Shown here: positions 17,389 to 26,530 of the stretch, in pieces
How positions within the stretch are numbered: position 1 is the first letter of the stretch
How the letters are laid out: every line of letters begins with the position of its first letter
NCBI GenBank assembly: GCA_958295915.1
Contig: OY282381.1
Location: 208,722-272,721, forward strand
Reading direction: 5' to 3'
Source: an uncultured Caldilineaceae bacterium
GTDB taxonomy: Bacteria; Chloroflexota; Anaerolineae; Caldilineales; Caldilineaceae
Length of the DNA: 64,000 bases
The notes under the pieces: model-generated
The model's input: only the letters and a program-made list of their open reading frames with translations
Database searches by the model: none
What the model was told of the DNA's origin: nothing
Position numbers and translations under genes: made by a program

Positions 17389-18272
17389 TGCACCACCGCC
17401 ACGAAAATATCGTTCAGAGGGACACTGGCGACTTCGAAACTCTCGACCTCTACATTGCGTTCCACCAACGCGGCCAGGAAGGCCTGTGCCCCAATTCCGT
17501 CGAGGGTGAGTAGAGCGATGTCACCGTTGCGCTCGCTGCCCACAACGCCGGGCAGGTCCGATGGCAGATTCTTGGCCCGCACGCGCACGGAATTGGGCGC
17601 GTAGTCGCGTTGAATCTGCTGCAACGGGCCGTAAAGCACCGCTCGCCCTCTGTGGATCAGCAAGATCCGGTCGCACAACTCCTCGACCAGATTCATCTGG
17701 TGCGCGCTCAATACAATCGACTTGCCGTCGCCGACCAGCTCCCGAATCAGCCCTTTCAATAGCTCTACGTTAACCGGATCCAGCCCCTGAAATGGCTCGT
17801 CGAGGATCAACAGGTCTGGGTCGTGGATGAGGCTGGCGACGAATTGAACTTTCTGCTGCATGCCGCGGCTCAGCTCTTTGACCCGCTTGGTGGCCCAATC
17901 CTGCAGCTCGACCCGCTCCAGCCATTGCTCTGCTCTGCGCCGGGCTATAGCGGGGTCGGCGCCTTTGAGCCGAGCCAGATAGACGAGGACTTCCAGCACT
18001 CTCTGGTCCCGGTATAGTCCCCGCTCCTCTGGCAGATAACCAACTCTTTCCCTGCTGCGCCCTGGCGGGCTGCCCAGCATTTCGATTTCGCCGGCGTCCG
18101 CTTTGAAGATGTCCATGAGTATGCGGATGGTGCTGGTTTTGCCGGCGCCGTTGGGGCCGAGAAGCCCGAAGATTTCTCCGGAAAACACTTCAAAGGTCAG
18201 ATCATCGACGGCGATGAAATCACCGTACTGTTTACGCAGATTGCGGACCGAGAGGACAGGGGGAGTCATCAT
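17385..18272 (-). CDS. ABC transporter ATP-binding protein (NatA-like)
   Basis: ATPase partner of the ABC-2 permease, 295 residues. Walker A GPNGAGKTST lies at about 38-47, YLPEERGLY near 87 holds the Q-loop variant of NatA-type ATPases, the signature LSRGMQQKVQF near 135, and Walker B LLILDEPFQGLDPVN near 157-171. The C-terminal domain of about 70 residues is typical of DUF4162-containing exporters. It is the first gene of a two-gene operon with the permease. Confidence 0.92.
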   Translation of the reverse strand: MMTPPVLSVRNLRKQYGDFIAVDDLTFEVFSGEIFGLLGPNGAGKTSTIRILMDIFKADAGEIEMLGSPPGRSRERVGYLPEERGLYRDQRVLEVLVYLARLKGADPAIARRRAEQWLERVELQDWATKRVKELSRGMQQKVQFVASLIHDPDLLILDEPFQGLDPVNVELLKGLIRELVGDGKSIVLSAHQMNLVEELCDRILLIHRGRAVLYGPLQQIQRDYAPNSVRVRAKNLPSDLPGVVGSERNGDIALLTLDGIGAQAFLAALVERNVEVESFEVASVPLNDIFVAVVQ

Positions 18273-18430
18273 CGATAGTATAGGAGCTACTCAGCAGAAC
18301 ATGAGTGACGAATCGCAATAGCAGAACTTGACCCGAAAGGATTGGGATTTTCGCCCGGAGGCGCGTATGAACAATCCCATCGATTCCTGTCAAAGCATAT
18401 ATACCATTACGTCTTCAGCCGCGGAAAGTT

Positions 18431-19387
18431 TCAACAGTCCAGATTCAACAGCTTGGCGATCTGTGTGCGTAGAGATGGCGGGTCGTACCCCAGTTCGTAG
18501 GCGCGGCTGCTGTCCAGGGCGACATTCGCCGAACGGGCCGCCAGAAAAGACCTGTCGTTCTGGCCGGGAGGGGCATCTGACAGGCTGATGGGAATCGCGA
18601 GCCTATCGTCCAGACCCAGCAGTTGGAGAATCAACAGCCCCAGCTCGTAGAGGCTAATCACATCGCGTCCGCCGAGGTGAAGCAGCCCAACTACCCGCTC
18701 GATTTCAGCGACATTCACATCATCCTCGAAACCGCTGCCGACCACCTGCAACAGTCCTTGGGCCGCGACCGCTCCACTGACCGGTGTGCGAATGCCATCG
18801 CCGAAAAGGGTGATCTCTTGTCCGGCCCGAAAGGCTGTAATCATCTTCTGGAAGAAGGTCTCTCGCCCCAGGCCGGCATAGCCGATCAGTAACGGCAGCC
18901 GGCAGATAACGGCGTCAGCATTGTCGGCCAGAATCCCCTCCTCTGCCAGGGCTTTGTGCTCGCCGTACACATTGATAGGCGTGACCGGATCCGCCTCGCC
19001 ATAGGGCGCTTTGGCGCCGTCGAACACAAGATCTGTGGATGTGAACACAAACGGGATGTCCCTGTCTCCACACAGGCCGGCCAGATGGACTGCCGACTTC
19101 AAGTTGATGGCTAGGGACTCGTGCGGGTACTGCTCGCAGTAGTCGAGATCGGTAATGGCCGCGGTATGGATGACGGCGGCCGGCCGCACCGCGGCCATCA
19201 TCGCTTTGGTCTCGCTGAAGTCGCCCAAATCGATGCGTCCGTTGTCGATCTCACCGAAGAAGCGTTGGGCCCTCCTGCGGCTGGCGCGGTGATAGGCGCC
19301 GACCACATGCCAATGCGTTTGCGCTGCTTGCAAAATATGGAAGCCCAAAAAGCCGGTAGCGCCGGTTATCAGCAGCTTTGGAAGCAT
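18431..19387 (-). CDS. NAD-dependent sugar epimerase/dTDP-4-dehydrorhamnose reductase-like
   Basis: Extended SDR of the RmlD type, 318 residues. LLITGATGFLGFHIL near the N-terminus binds NAD(P); VIHTAAITDLDYCE (about 75), STDLVFDGAKAPYGE and VNVYGEHKALAE (YxxxK, near 135) match RmlD. It would reduce a keto-deoxy sugar nucleotide or a similar substrate; no rhamnose operon is nearby, so the role is open. The ATG at 19387 is preferred because an upstream in-frame extension to 19471 overlaps the next gene and lacks homology. Confidence 0.85.
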   Translation of the reverse strand: MLPKLLITGATGFLGFHILQAAQTHWHVVGAYHRASRRRAQRFFGEIDNGRIDLGDFSETKAMMAAVRPAAVIHTAAITDLDYCEQYPHESLAINLKSAVHLAGLCGDRDIPFVFTSTDLVFDGAKAPYGEADPVTPINVYGEHKALAEEGILADNADAVICRLPLLIGYAGLGRETFFQKMITAFRAGQEITLFGDGIRTPVSGAVAAQGLLQVVGSGFEDDVNVAEIERVVGLLHLGGRDVISLYELGLLILQLLGLDDRLAIPISLSDAPPGQNDRSFLAARSANVALDSSRAYELGYDPPSLRTQIAKLLNLDC

Positions 19388-19388
19388 C

Positions 19389-20201
19389 TTACCACGGCCA
19401 AATCTGATTCCAGGCGGCCATCCAGTCATCGCCCGTGCTGTGAACCCGGTACGGCGGTTCCAGGCGAACACCGGGCCGACCTTTGAATGCGTCCAGATGT
19501 TCGGGGCTGCCCACGTCGAAGGTGATGGTTGTGGGCTTGCTCAGCTGATAGGGCGGTACTGCGCTGCGATCTTGCAAGGCCTTGCGGGCGCTGTCTTCGA
19601 TCATCTGGCGGGCGCGCAGCGGCGGGATCTGCCTGGCAGCGTAGCGGGACAGCCCCTTCTTGACAGCTACGGTCGTCAACCCATCGCCCAGCAGCTCTCT
19701 GGACTCCCGGCAGACCGCCTCGTCGCCTGTGACCAGCAGAATCGGGGCGCCAAAATAGCCGCAAAGCGCCGCGTTGACGCCCACCTCTCCGACGGCCTGA
19801 TCGTTGAACCACAGATGCCGCCAACGAACCGTTGATATCGTATGGCTGAGCACGCCGTCCGCAGTGCCGGCCTGGGCGTGCATCCCTACCAGCAGCACGG
19901 CGTCACAGCCGGCTTCCAGGGTGTCCAGATAGCGGCTCCAGGTGTGGTGGGCCACCCATTCGCAGCGGGGATCCAGCAGTTCGGGGACGAGCGAGTTGAA
20001 GCTCCAGGGACCGCCGGCGCCGTGACAGTCCACCACGACGATTTCGGTTGCGCCGGCGGCGTCTGCTCCGCGAACAGCGGCGTTGATCTCCTCCGTGTAC
20101 AGACGTCGGCCCTCTTCATACATCGCCTCGCCACCGTTCACCTGCTCCCAGGCCACGATCCCACTCACGCCTTCCATATCAGACATTATCTGCACGCGCA
20201 T
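19389..20201 (-). CDS. M55-family D-aminopeptidase (DppA-like)
   Basis: Zinc peptidase of family M55, 270 residues. It begins MRVQIMSDMEGVSGI, matching the DppA start whose Asp and Glu bind zinc. Further ligands are likely in VVDCHGAG (about 57), VGMHA (about 104) and the SHTISTV segment. The family cleaves D-amino-acid dipeptides such as D-Ala-D-Ala. The start at 20201 is preceded by GGAG at good spacing; an ATG at 20213 would place that site inside the gene. Confidence 0.87.
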   Translation of the reverse strand: MRVQIMSDMEGVSGIVAWEQVNGGEAMYEEGRRLYTEEINAAVRGADAAGATEIVVVDCHGAGGPWSFNSLVPELLDPRCEWVAHHTWSRYLDTLEAGCDAVLLVGMHAQAGTADGVLSHTISTVRWRHLWFNDQAVGEVGVNAALCGYFGAPILLVTGDEAVCRESRELLGDGLTTVAVKKGLSRYAARQIPPLRARQMIEDSARKALQDRSAVPPYQLSKPTTITFDVGSPEHLDAFKGRPGVRLEPPYRVHSTGDDWMAAWNQIWPW

Positions 20202-20221
20202 AGGTAGCTCCATTGCCGCGG

Positions 20222-20764
20222 TTAGTAACTGCAGTGACCACTGGGGTTTGGGGTTTCTTCCACTGCCTGCCGCGCCAGGAGCGCCCGCTTGAGCGCGGCG
20301 TCAATACTCTGTTCGGTCTGCTCACATTCCTGCTCAAGTGCCAGGGCCACTTCGGTAATCAGCAGCGTACGCGCCTCTGCCAGCGCTTCCTTATCAGCTT
20401 CTGTCAGGTACTTTGCCGTTCTTCGCCAGGTCAAATCTCGCACTGCCGCGGCGATCTGGTTTGGGTAGCCCGAGTGGATTTGCTTGTCTACAACAGCACG
20501 GCGCAAGCGAAACTCATCCGGCAGATCGATGGGGAGCGTTTCTAATGTTTCCACCACGCCAGAAATGCGCCCGGCTGACATGATTGGACGCACGCCGATG
20601 TCTTCAACGCGACGCACGGGCACATGCACGGTCAGACGATTGCGCGCAAATTCGATGACATAATAGCGTTGAAAACCCTTGACCAACTCCTCTTCTTGAA
20701 TACCGACGACCTTACCTGCACCATGAGCCGGGTGGATGACTTTCTGCCCGATCATGAATCCCAT
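20222..20764 (-). CDS. CarD/CdnL-type RNA polymerase-binding regulator
   Basis: 180-residue protein whose first 65 residues form the CarD_CdnL_TRCF domain: MIGQKVIHPAHGAGKVVGI followed by YYVIEFARNRLTVHVPV. The helical C-terminal part is the usual DNA-binding half of CarD regulators, which bind the RNA polymerase beta subunit and stabilise promoter opening. The ATG at 20764 has a GAGGAGAGAGG ribosome site. A good promoter stands upstream at 21015-21043. Its stop lies in sequence of the AGTGACCACT repeat family. Confidence 0.9.
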   Translation of the reverse strand: MGFMIGQKVIHPAHGAGKVVGIQEEELVKGFQRYYVIEFARNRLTVHVPVRRVEDIGVRPIMSAGRISGVVETLETLPIDLPDEFRLRRAVVDKQIHSGYPNQIAAAVRDLTWRRTAKYLTEADKEALAEARTLLITEVALALEQECEQTEQSIDAALKRALLARQAVEETPNPSGHCSY

Positions 20765-21069
20765 CTGCCTCTCTCCTCGATAAATGTCCGACTCGGCAGT
20801 AGGTATGCCAACTGCCGCTTCTTACGCCACCAGGCCACAGGCCCAGCTGTGATGCTGCCGCCGCGCATATCGGTTGTGGGGTTTGTGCGCCGCGCCGCAT
20901 CAGGATTTACGGGATTCCACGCCCCGTCAGTCGCATAGCTATTCGGCATTCCCGCCAGCTCGGAATTCCGAATTGAACAATTCTTACTTGTCCAAGGGTG
21001 GCTAAGAGAGGAAAATTCTACCACAGTTTGGGTCATTTCGCAATTCAATTGTTTGAAAAGGGTATAGTC
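20765..21069. other. Leader region of carD, no gene seen
   Basis: These 305 bases lie between the end of the large modification enzyme gene and carD, both on the minus strand. Apart from the promoter at 21015-21043, no feature is recognised. The predicted transcript would have a long leader of about 240 bases. Confidence 0.5.
21015..21043 (-). promoter_or_regulatory. Predicted promoter of the CarD gene
   Basis: Read on the minus strand: -35 TTGCGA (21043-21038), a 17-base spacer, and -10 TAGAAT (21020-21015). Confidence 0.55.
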
Positions 21070-24000
21070 TCATTTGGTCACCCCTTCCACCGCGGCGATC
21101 TCCTCCGCGGTCAGCCCGTAGAGCGCATACACCAGCCGGTCTATCTCAGCTTCCAACTCGCCGGTATCCGCGTCCGGGTCGACGTCTTTGGCGGACAGGA
21201 TACGCTCCACCAGGCGGATGAACGGACGCTGTTCTGCGGCGGTGATTCTGGGAATGGGCAGACTCTTTGCATCGTTGGGATAAAAATTCAAGCTATCGCT
21301 TAAAAAATTAAGGAAATACCAGTTCGTGAATTGAGAATTGAGAATCGCCAGCAGAAATTTGTAGTCAAACCGACTGGCTATTGCGGTGTCGGCGTTTCTT
21401 ACTGCACGAACCGCTGATGTATGCGTTGATCCGGAAAGCAAATCTAGTCGCACGCAGTTTATGACGGTGTGGCTGTTGTAAAAGCCTTCATCATCATAAG
21501 CGAACCGCAGCCTATCTTTCACAATACGGATCGACATCAGCTTTTCGTTTTCAAATAGCTGCGGGCACATCGGGTTGTAATGCTCATCCGGAGTGTAGGT
21601 CAGCCAGCCATCCTGCAAGAACGAGTAACGCGCGATGTTGCGTCCTTCGCAAAACTTTTTGCCGCCAGCGACCAGCGACGGACTTAGGTAGCGCGATTTG
21701 CCAATCTTGGCGGAGCGATGGTTGAGCCTGGCGCCGTAGGCAACCAAGCAGATCCGATCAAAGCGCATCGCGTTGCGCCATATCTTTTCTTTTATCTTGA
21801 TGGCGTCCGCCATGGCTGGATTCGTGTCCAAGCGGCAATCTTTGAGCGAGGTAAAGAAGGTCTGGTCGACCAGAAACTCGGTTCCACTGCGGTTCTCAAA
21901 ATCAGCGTTGCTGTGATGCAGGCGTATTCTCGTGGGTACGTTTTTTCTTTCCTTCGCAACCGTCAGAACAGCGTTGCGCACGACCGCATTCTCAAAAATC
22001 CGGTAGCTGCTGGCGTCCACCAATGCCTGAAGCGTGTGCTTTTGCACGAGCTTTTGGCGCATTTTCGTTGCATACCGCTGCTTGGTGAACGCGGCGGGGA
22101 TGATAAAGCATACCATTCCTCTGCCGTTGAGGACGGAAAGGGATTTTTCGAGAAAAGCGATGTAAATGTCCGTTCGTCTTTCGCAGGTTTGATACCTATT
22201 GAGCAGGTAACTTCGCATCTCGGCCGAAAGATTTTCGACATTCACATAGGGCGGGTTGCCGATGACCACATCGAAGCCGTCAGCGACGCCGAACATATAC
22301 TCGGCATCGAACCAGTCGGCGCTGGCGTTCTGGTCGTAGGGGTCCCAGCGGGCGATTCTTTGCGCGTCATCGGCGGGCATGCCGATATTCTGTAATTCCG
22401 CTGCCAAGCCCTCGCGCAACGCTTTGTCTTTTTTCCTGCACGCAAGTTTGCGGTGGCGCGTGATTGCATGAAAATACCGCTCGCGATTTTTAACCAACTC
22501 ATGCTCCAGATCCTGCGCTTTCTCGCTCGTCAGCATCCGTTCGCCTTTAAGACTGATGAGCGTATTGGCGGCGACGAAGCGGGTTTCGAGGTTGGGCAGG
22601 GGCTTGATGCCGAAGTTGGCGGCGTTGCGGTCGGGCTCCTGCTCGATGGCCAGGGAGATGAAGAAGCGCAATTTGGCGATCTGGGTGGCGATGGTCTGAA
22701 TGTCCACGCCGTAGACGCTGTTCTGGATCAGATAGAGCTTGCGCCCGAAGTCGGAGTCGCGGTAACGCTCGAAGGTATCGCTGATTTCGGCCAGTTCGGC
22801 ATCGCGCTCCCGCTGATCGCGCCTGTCAAAGGCCGAGGCCGCGCGGCGCCTGGCCAGGTCTTTCTGCAACTGCTCCCAGCGTCGGTTGTCGGGGTCGAGG
22901 CGGCGCAGGGCCAGGGTCAGCTTGTGTAGCGCGCCCATGGGGAAAGCGCCGGAGCCGACCGCGGGGTCGAGGATTTTCAATCCGGCGATGGCGCGCACAA
23001 GGCTCTCTTTTTCGCTCTCGGCAAAGAGTTCGTGGGCGTCGTTGAACGCGTCCTCGTAATCCAGCAGATAGCGCAGACGCTCGTGCCAGAAGTCGGCGTC
23101 GCCAGCGGCCGGCGGACATTTTTCCGCCAGGGCCGCGACCAGTGCCTCGTCCACCATGTAGTCCACCACCGGGCGCGGCGTGTAGTAGGAGCCGGTCTGC
23201 TTGCGCGCGCTCGCGCGCGTTTCGGGGTTGTAGGCGGCCAGCAGGTTCTCGAAGACCTTGCCCAGCAGCTCCGGGTCCAGGGCCACCTCCCGCTCGGCGG
23301 GCGTGTTCTCCTCGACCGTGAACTTGTAGCGGTTGAAGAGGGGGATCAGCCCGTCAGGGCCGAAGAACAGACGGTTGGGGATGGAGTAGTCCCGGCGCTG
23401 GTTGGCGTTGTCGCTGAAGCAGTCGATGCGACAGCCGCCCTGTTTGGGCGCTTCCTCGCTGTCCAGACAGTCGAACAGGCCGCCGTTGATGAAGGGCGTC
23501 TGCGCGAACAGCGCCAGCAGCGCGTCGGGGTCGGCGATCTCCTCCTTGTAGCGATAGAGGGAAAAGTTGCGGTGGTCGGCGTTCGTTTTCCTGGCGAATC
23601 GTCGCTGGTCGATGTCGGTGTTCAGCGTGGCGAAGAACAGGTTTTGCAGCACCGCGCGATAGTAGGAATCGCCCGAGTCACGGTCGTAGTCTTGCAGCAG
23701 CTTTTCGACTCGCGCCTCGATGAACAGGTCTTCGGCGATCAGCCCCTTATTGAACGGTGCAACGATGCCCAAAGGCTGGGAGGTTGCACCGTCCAACTCC
23801 CTGATGAACCAGACGAACAGCAGGCGCGTGATCAGGCGGATGACGTGCTCTTCGGCCGGCAGGGTCCTGGCTTCGTTGGCGGGAAAGGTAGCCTCCCTGA
23901 GCGCGCGGGTGAACCAGGCGAACAGGTCTTTGTAGAAGCGCCGGTTCAGTTCCTCGGTGTCCAGCGCGTCCAGCCAGGCGGCCAGCAGACCATCGAAGTT

Positions 24001-24618
24001 GTGCCGCGCGCCGCGCGCGTCCATCCAGCGCAGACGGTCTGCCAGGGCCAGTTCGGCCAGGATATCCAGATGGGCGCGCTGGGGGCTGGCGGGGTCGATC
24101 TCGCGTATCAGCGAGACGCTGCCCAGCACGGCGCGGTCGGGGGCGCGCCGGTTGGGGCGGCGGTGCACGAAAGCCAGGGTGAGCAGGTCCGCGGCGCTCC
24201 TGAAGAGGATGACAGTGGGCTGGCGCAGACGCTTGTTTATCTCGCGGGTGAATGCGGCATACTGGCCGCGCGCATACGACTGGCCGTTGAGTTCGACGGC
24301 GGCAAAAACAAAGCTCTTATTGTCGCCTGTGTCAAAGGCGCCGGCTGCGAAGTTTTGCGGATGCGCCGGGGAGATTTCGGAATCGGTTAGCTGGAACAGA
24401 ATCCGCGCTGCGGCGACGTTCTGGCGGAAGCGCTCCTCCGACTGCGTGCCGGGGTTCGCGGCGGGGAAATTGCCTATGAAATCGCCAACGTCGCCCGTCT
24501 GGCCGGGCAGCGTGCGCTCGCTGCGGTAGCCGAGGGCGGCCAGCAGGTCTGTCGCCGCGTCCGCTACGTCTCCTGCCGGCAGAGCAGCCAGCGCGGATTG
24601 GATTTCGTTCAGGCGCAT
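21070..24618 (-). CDS. Large Eco57I/type IIG-like restriction-modification enzyme
   Basis: 1182-residue DNA N6-adenine methyltransferase with long N- and C-terminal regions. The SAM-binding motif I is LDPAVGSGAFPMGAL (about residue 558) and catalytic motif IV is GNPPYVNV (about 786), as in Eco57I-type enzymes. The last 250 residues contain FLLAILNSQFTNWYF and IPRITAAEQRPFI, typical of a TaqI-like target-recognition domain. The N-terminal 500 residues probably contain the nuclease part, but no unambiguous PD-(D/E)XK set was confirmed. No separate methylase, specificity or BREX gene is near, so it probably acts alone. The 5' end is unusual: it emerges from a broken amidohydrolase gene. An in-frame GTG at 24642 would add VDCHVHLQ, which belongs to the amidohydrolase; ATG at 24618 is therefore preferred. 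Confidence 0.85.
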   Translation of the reverse strand: MRLNEIQSALAALPAGDVADAATDLLAALGYRSERTLPGQTGDVGDFIGNFPAANPGTQSEERFRQNVAAARILFQLTDSEISPAHPQNFAAGAFDTGDNKSFVFAAVELNGQSYARGQYAAFTREINKRLRQPTVILFRSAADLLTLAFVHRRPNRRAPDRAVLGSVSLIREIDPASPQRAHLDILAELALADRLRWMDARGARHNFDGLLAAWLDALDTEELNRRFYKDLFAWFTRALREATFPANEARTLPAEEHVIRLITRLLFVWFIRELDGATSQPLGIVAPFNKGLIAEDLFIEARVEKLLQDYDRDSGDSYYRAVLQNLFFATLNTDIDQRRFARKTNADHRNFSLYRYKEEIADPDALLALFAQTPFINGGLFDCLDSEEAPKQGGCRIDCFSDNANQRRDYSIPNRLFFGPDGLIPLFNRYKFTVEENTPAEREVALDPELLGKVFENLLAAYNPETRASARKQTGSYYTPRPVVDYMVDEALVAALAEKCPPAAGDADFWHERLRYLLDYEDAFNDAHELFAESEKESLVRAIAGLKILDPAVGSGAFPMGALHKLTLALRRLDPDNRRWEQLQKDLARRRAASAFDRRDQRERDAELAEISDTFERYRDSDFGRKLYLIQNSVYGVDIQTIATQIAKLRFFISLAIEQEPDRNAANFGIKPLPNLETRFVAANTLISLKGERMLTSEKAQDLEHELVKNRERYFHAITRHRKLACRKKDKALREGLAAELQNIGMPADDAQRIARWDPYDQNASADWFDAEYMFGVADGFDVVIGNPPYVNVENLSAEMRSYLLNRYQTCERRTDIYIAFLEKSLSVLNGRGMVCFIIPAAFTKQRYATKMRQKLVQKHTLQALVDASSYRIFENAVVRNAVLTVAKERKNVPTRIRLHHSNADFENRSGTEFLVDQTFFTSLKDCRLDTNPAMADAIKIKEKIWRNAMRFDRICLVAYGARLNHRSAKIGKSRYLSPSLVAGGKKFCEGRNIARYSFLQDGWLTYTPDEHYNPMCPQLFENEKLMSIRIVKDRLRFAYDDEGFYNSHTVINCVRLDLLSGSTHTSAVRAVRNADTAIASRFDYKFLLAILNSQFTNWYFLNFLSDSLNFYPNDAKSLPIPRITAAEQRPFIRLVERILSAKDVDPDADTGELEAEIDRLVYALYGLTAEEIAAVEGVTK

Positions 24619-24800
24619 TTGCAGATGGACATGACAGTCCACCCGCCGGGGCGCGCGTGGCAGCCAGCGGCGTCGATCTCGGCAGCGCCGTTCAACTCCT
24701 TGCCGCTGGCGGCGACCCGTTCACCATCGATGGCCAACTCGGCAGCAATCAGACCGGAAGGAGTGAGGAGATGCCCGTTCCTGATGATCAGATCAGGCAT
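24609..24800 (-). pseudogene. N-terminal remnant of an amidohydrolase (dihydroorotase/allantoinase-like)
   Basis: The open frame reads MPDLIIRNGHLLTPSG...AIDGERVAASG, the standard N-terminus of cyclic amidohydrolases, up to ARPGG. The expected continuation GGVDCHVHLQ, with the metal-binding HxH pair, is present but in another frame, so one base is missing at about 24642-24643. Right after HVHLQ the sequence becomes the start of the large modification enzyme, and the rest of the amidohydrolase is absent. The ATG overlaps the TGA of the nitroreductase gene (ATGCCTGA), so it was once coupled to that gene. The 63-residue remnant peptide, if made, ends just past the ATG of the modification gene and could couple its translation. 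Confidence 0.75.
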
Positions 24801-25410
24801 AATCTGGATGCGTTTCCCCCCACATGCCGCTGAAAACCAGTTCGGCCAGAGGATGGCGGGTGCGAAGAGCCAGCTCCCGTTCTTGTATCTCCTCCGGTAG
24901 CGTGGATGGCTCTGCCAGATAGCCGATGGCCGCGGAGACGACCGGCTCGAAGTCACCGGGGATCGCAAGAGCTTCCCGGGCCCGTTCCCTGCGGAAACCG
25001 CCCATCTGGTGAATATACAGACCGACAGACATGGCCTGAATCGACAGATGGGCCATAGCCTGGCCGAGGTCATAGCGGGCGTAGACGTTGGCGCGATCCG
25101 TGTGATCCAATGTCGGTTTTATCACAGCGATGAGCAGAACAGAGGCGCGCTGCGCCCAGAGCTGATTCCCTTCCATAAGTGTGCCCAGAATACGGGCAAA
25201 TCCATCCACATTGCTATGCCGTTCGGCGATGACAAACCGCCACGGCTGCTGATTGCGGGAAGAGGGCGACCAGCGGGCCGCTTCCAGCAGGCTGCCGAGG
25301 ATCTCTGGCGGAATCGCCCGATCGGCAAATGCTCTGGGACTCCAGCGTTCAGACAGGAGATCGTGGATGGGGAAGGTCGTGTCAGCTCGCTTTTCGATGG
25401 GATAGGGCAC
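24793..25410 (-). CDS. Nitroreductase-family flavoprotein
   Basis: FMN-dependent NAD(P)H oxidoreductase, 205 residues. LLSERWSPRAF at the N-terminus and ARWSPSSRNQQPWRFVI (about 43-59) form the FMN site; VGLYIHQMGGF near 142 and the C-terminal segment complete the nitroreductase fold. The start is a GTG at 25410 preceded by AAGGAG; the longer frame to 25488 is encoded by a dispersed repeat and lacks a ribosome site. The stop overlaps the start of the broken amidohydrolase gene. Confidence 0.85.
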   Translation of the reverse strand: MPYPIEKRADTTFPIHDLLSERWSPRAFADRAIPPEILGSLLEAARWSPSSRNQQPWRFVIAERHSNVDGFARILGTLMEGNQLWAQRASVLLIAVIKPTLDHTDRANVYARYDLGQAMAHLSIQAMSVGLYIHQMGGFRRERAREALAIPGDFEPVVSAAIGYLAEPSTLPEEIQERELALRTRHPLAELVFSGMWGETHPDYA

Positions 25411-25440
25411 GGCAGTTCTCCTTGGGATGCGGGCAGGCAA

Positions 25441-25462
25441 TTCGGGCTTCGCACGCTGCGCA
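25441..25462. repeat. Short dispersed repeat, second copy in the UvrD gene
   Basis: TTCGGGCTTCGCACG followed by two variable bases and GCGCA; 20 of 22 bases match 28697-28718. It lies just upstream of the nitroreductase start. Confidence 0.5.
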
Positions 25463-25500
25463 CAATCTGCGGCGCGCTCAGCCCTCACAAGACGCCGACC

Positions 25501-26508
25501 CTACAGAATACGCAACAGCACACAATCGGTCTCGGCCCGGACTTCGAACGCTCCCAGCGCTGCGGGCAAAAGCAGCCAGGAGATGCCCCGCATCTCTACG
25601 GGCGCCTCGGCCCAGTGGATGGACGCCCCACCGGAGAGCGCAGCCCAGATCTGATAGTTTTCACCGTTACAGTGGTCGGCCCAAACAGCGCCGGGCTGGC
25701 CGGTCAGGCGTTCGACCTGGAAATAGGGGCAACGGGCCAATTCCTCCCGCGCCCATCCATCCGGCGCCGACAGGATGCGCGGCCGGACGAGACTCGGTTC
25801 CACCATCTGCCAGTCGATAACTTCCAAGGCCCGCTGGATGTGCAGAGGGCGGGGTTTGCCGTCTGCGCCGGTTCGGTCCCAGTCATAAAGACGGTAGGTT
25901 GTGTCGCTGTTCTGCTGGATCTCCGCCACAATCATGCCGGGACCGAGCGCGTGGACTGTCCCCGCGGGCACAAAGACCACATCTCCGGCCTGCACGGGAA
26001 CTCGGTGGAGCGTCCGCGCGATGGCGCCGGTACGCGTGGCATGCGCAAACCGCTCCTGGTCCACGCCCGCCTTCAGCCCGTATATAAGCTCCGCGCCCGG
26101 CTCTGCGTGGAGGATGATCCACAGTTCAGTCTTGCCCAACTCGCCGGCGTGCGCCCGGGCGTAGGCGTCATCCGGATGTACCTGAACGGACAGCCAACGG
26201 TTGGCGTCCAGAAGTTTGATTAACAGTGGGAAGCCTACAGCATCATCATCTGAACCGAGCAGTCGCTCACCCAGATGCGCCTGTAGCGCGCCGAGAGTAT
26301 GGCCTGCCAACGGGCCGGCGGTGACTTTGGTCTGTCCGTTGGGATGCGCGGCGATCTCCCAGCTTTCCGCCACGATGCCAGCGGGGATCTCCCGCCCCAA
26401 CTTCGTCTCCAGATTGCGCCCACCCCAGATATAATCCTTACAGATCGGCTCGAATGAGAGAGGATAAATTCTATTGCGTATTGCGTATTGCGTATCTGTG
26501 TCTGTCAT
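25501..26508 (-). CDS. manA: Mannose-6-phosphate isomerase, class I (short bacterial type)
   Basis: Zinc-dependent isomerase interconverting fructose 6-phosphate and mannose 6-phosphate, 335 residues. YIWGGRNLETKLG and ESWEIAAHPNG near the N-terminus, the metal-site segment SVQVHPDDAYARAH (about 110) and KTELWIIL (about 128) follow the Bacillus ManA pattern; VPAGTVHALGPG (near 185) closes the cupin site. The ATG at 26508 gives MTDTDTQYAIRNRIYPL, where the residues before YPL are encoded by a 7-base tandem repeat. An upstream ATG at 26541 overlaps the end of the preceding gene. It lies 22 bases after the AI-2E-type permease gene. Confidence 0.9.
   Translation of the reverse strand: MTDTDTQYAIRNRIYPLSFEPICKDYIWGGRNLETKLGREIPAGIVAESWEIAAHPNGQTKVTAGPLAGHTLGALQAHLGERLLGSDDDAVGFPLLIKLLDANRWLSVQVHPDDAYARAHAGELGKTELWIILHAEPGAELIYGLKAGVDQERFAHATRTGAIARTLHRVPVQAGDVVFVPAGTVHALGPGMIVAEIQQNSDTTYRLYDWDRTGADGKPRPLHIQRALEVIDWQMVEPSLVRPRILSAPDGWAREELARCPYFQVERLTGQPGAVWADHCNGENYQIWAALSGGASIHWAEAPVEMRGISWLLLPAALGAFEVRAETDCVLLRIL
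26472..26492. repeat. Three tandem copies of a 7-base unit at the start of manA
   Basis: The unit TATTGCG (plus strand) is repeated three times without interruption. It lies within the first codons of manA, between the likely start and the conserved domain. Confidence 0.7.
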
Positions 26509-26530
26509 CGTCCCGTCTTCCAGACTGACT

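Noticed and set aside
23032-24390. A 452-codon plus-strand open frame opposite the restriction-modification gene
   Set aside because: It is antisense to a gene with clear motifs, has Val/Gly/Gln-biased composition typical of shadow frames, and resembles no family.
21070-24618. Interpretation as BREX PglX
   Set aside because: No other BREX genes (brxA, brxB, brxC, pglZ, brxL) are near, and the layout fits a solitary Eco57I/type IIG-like enzyme better.
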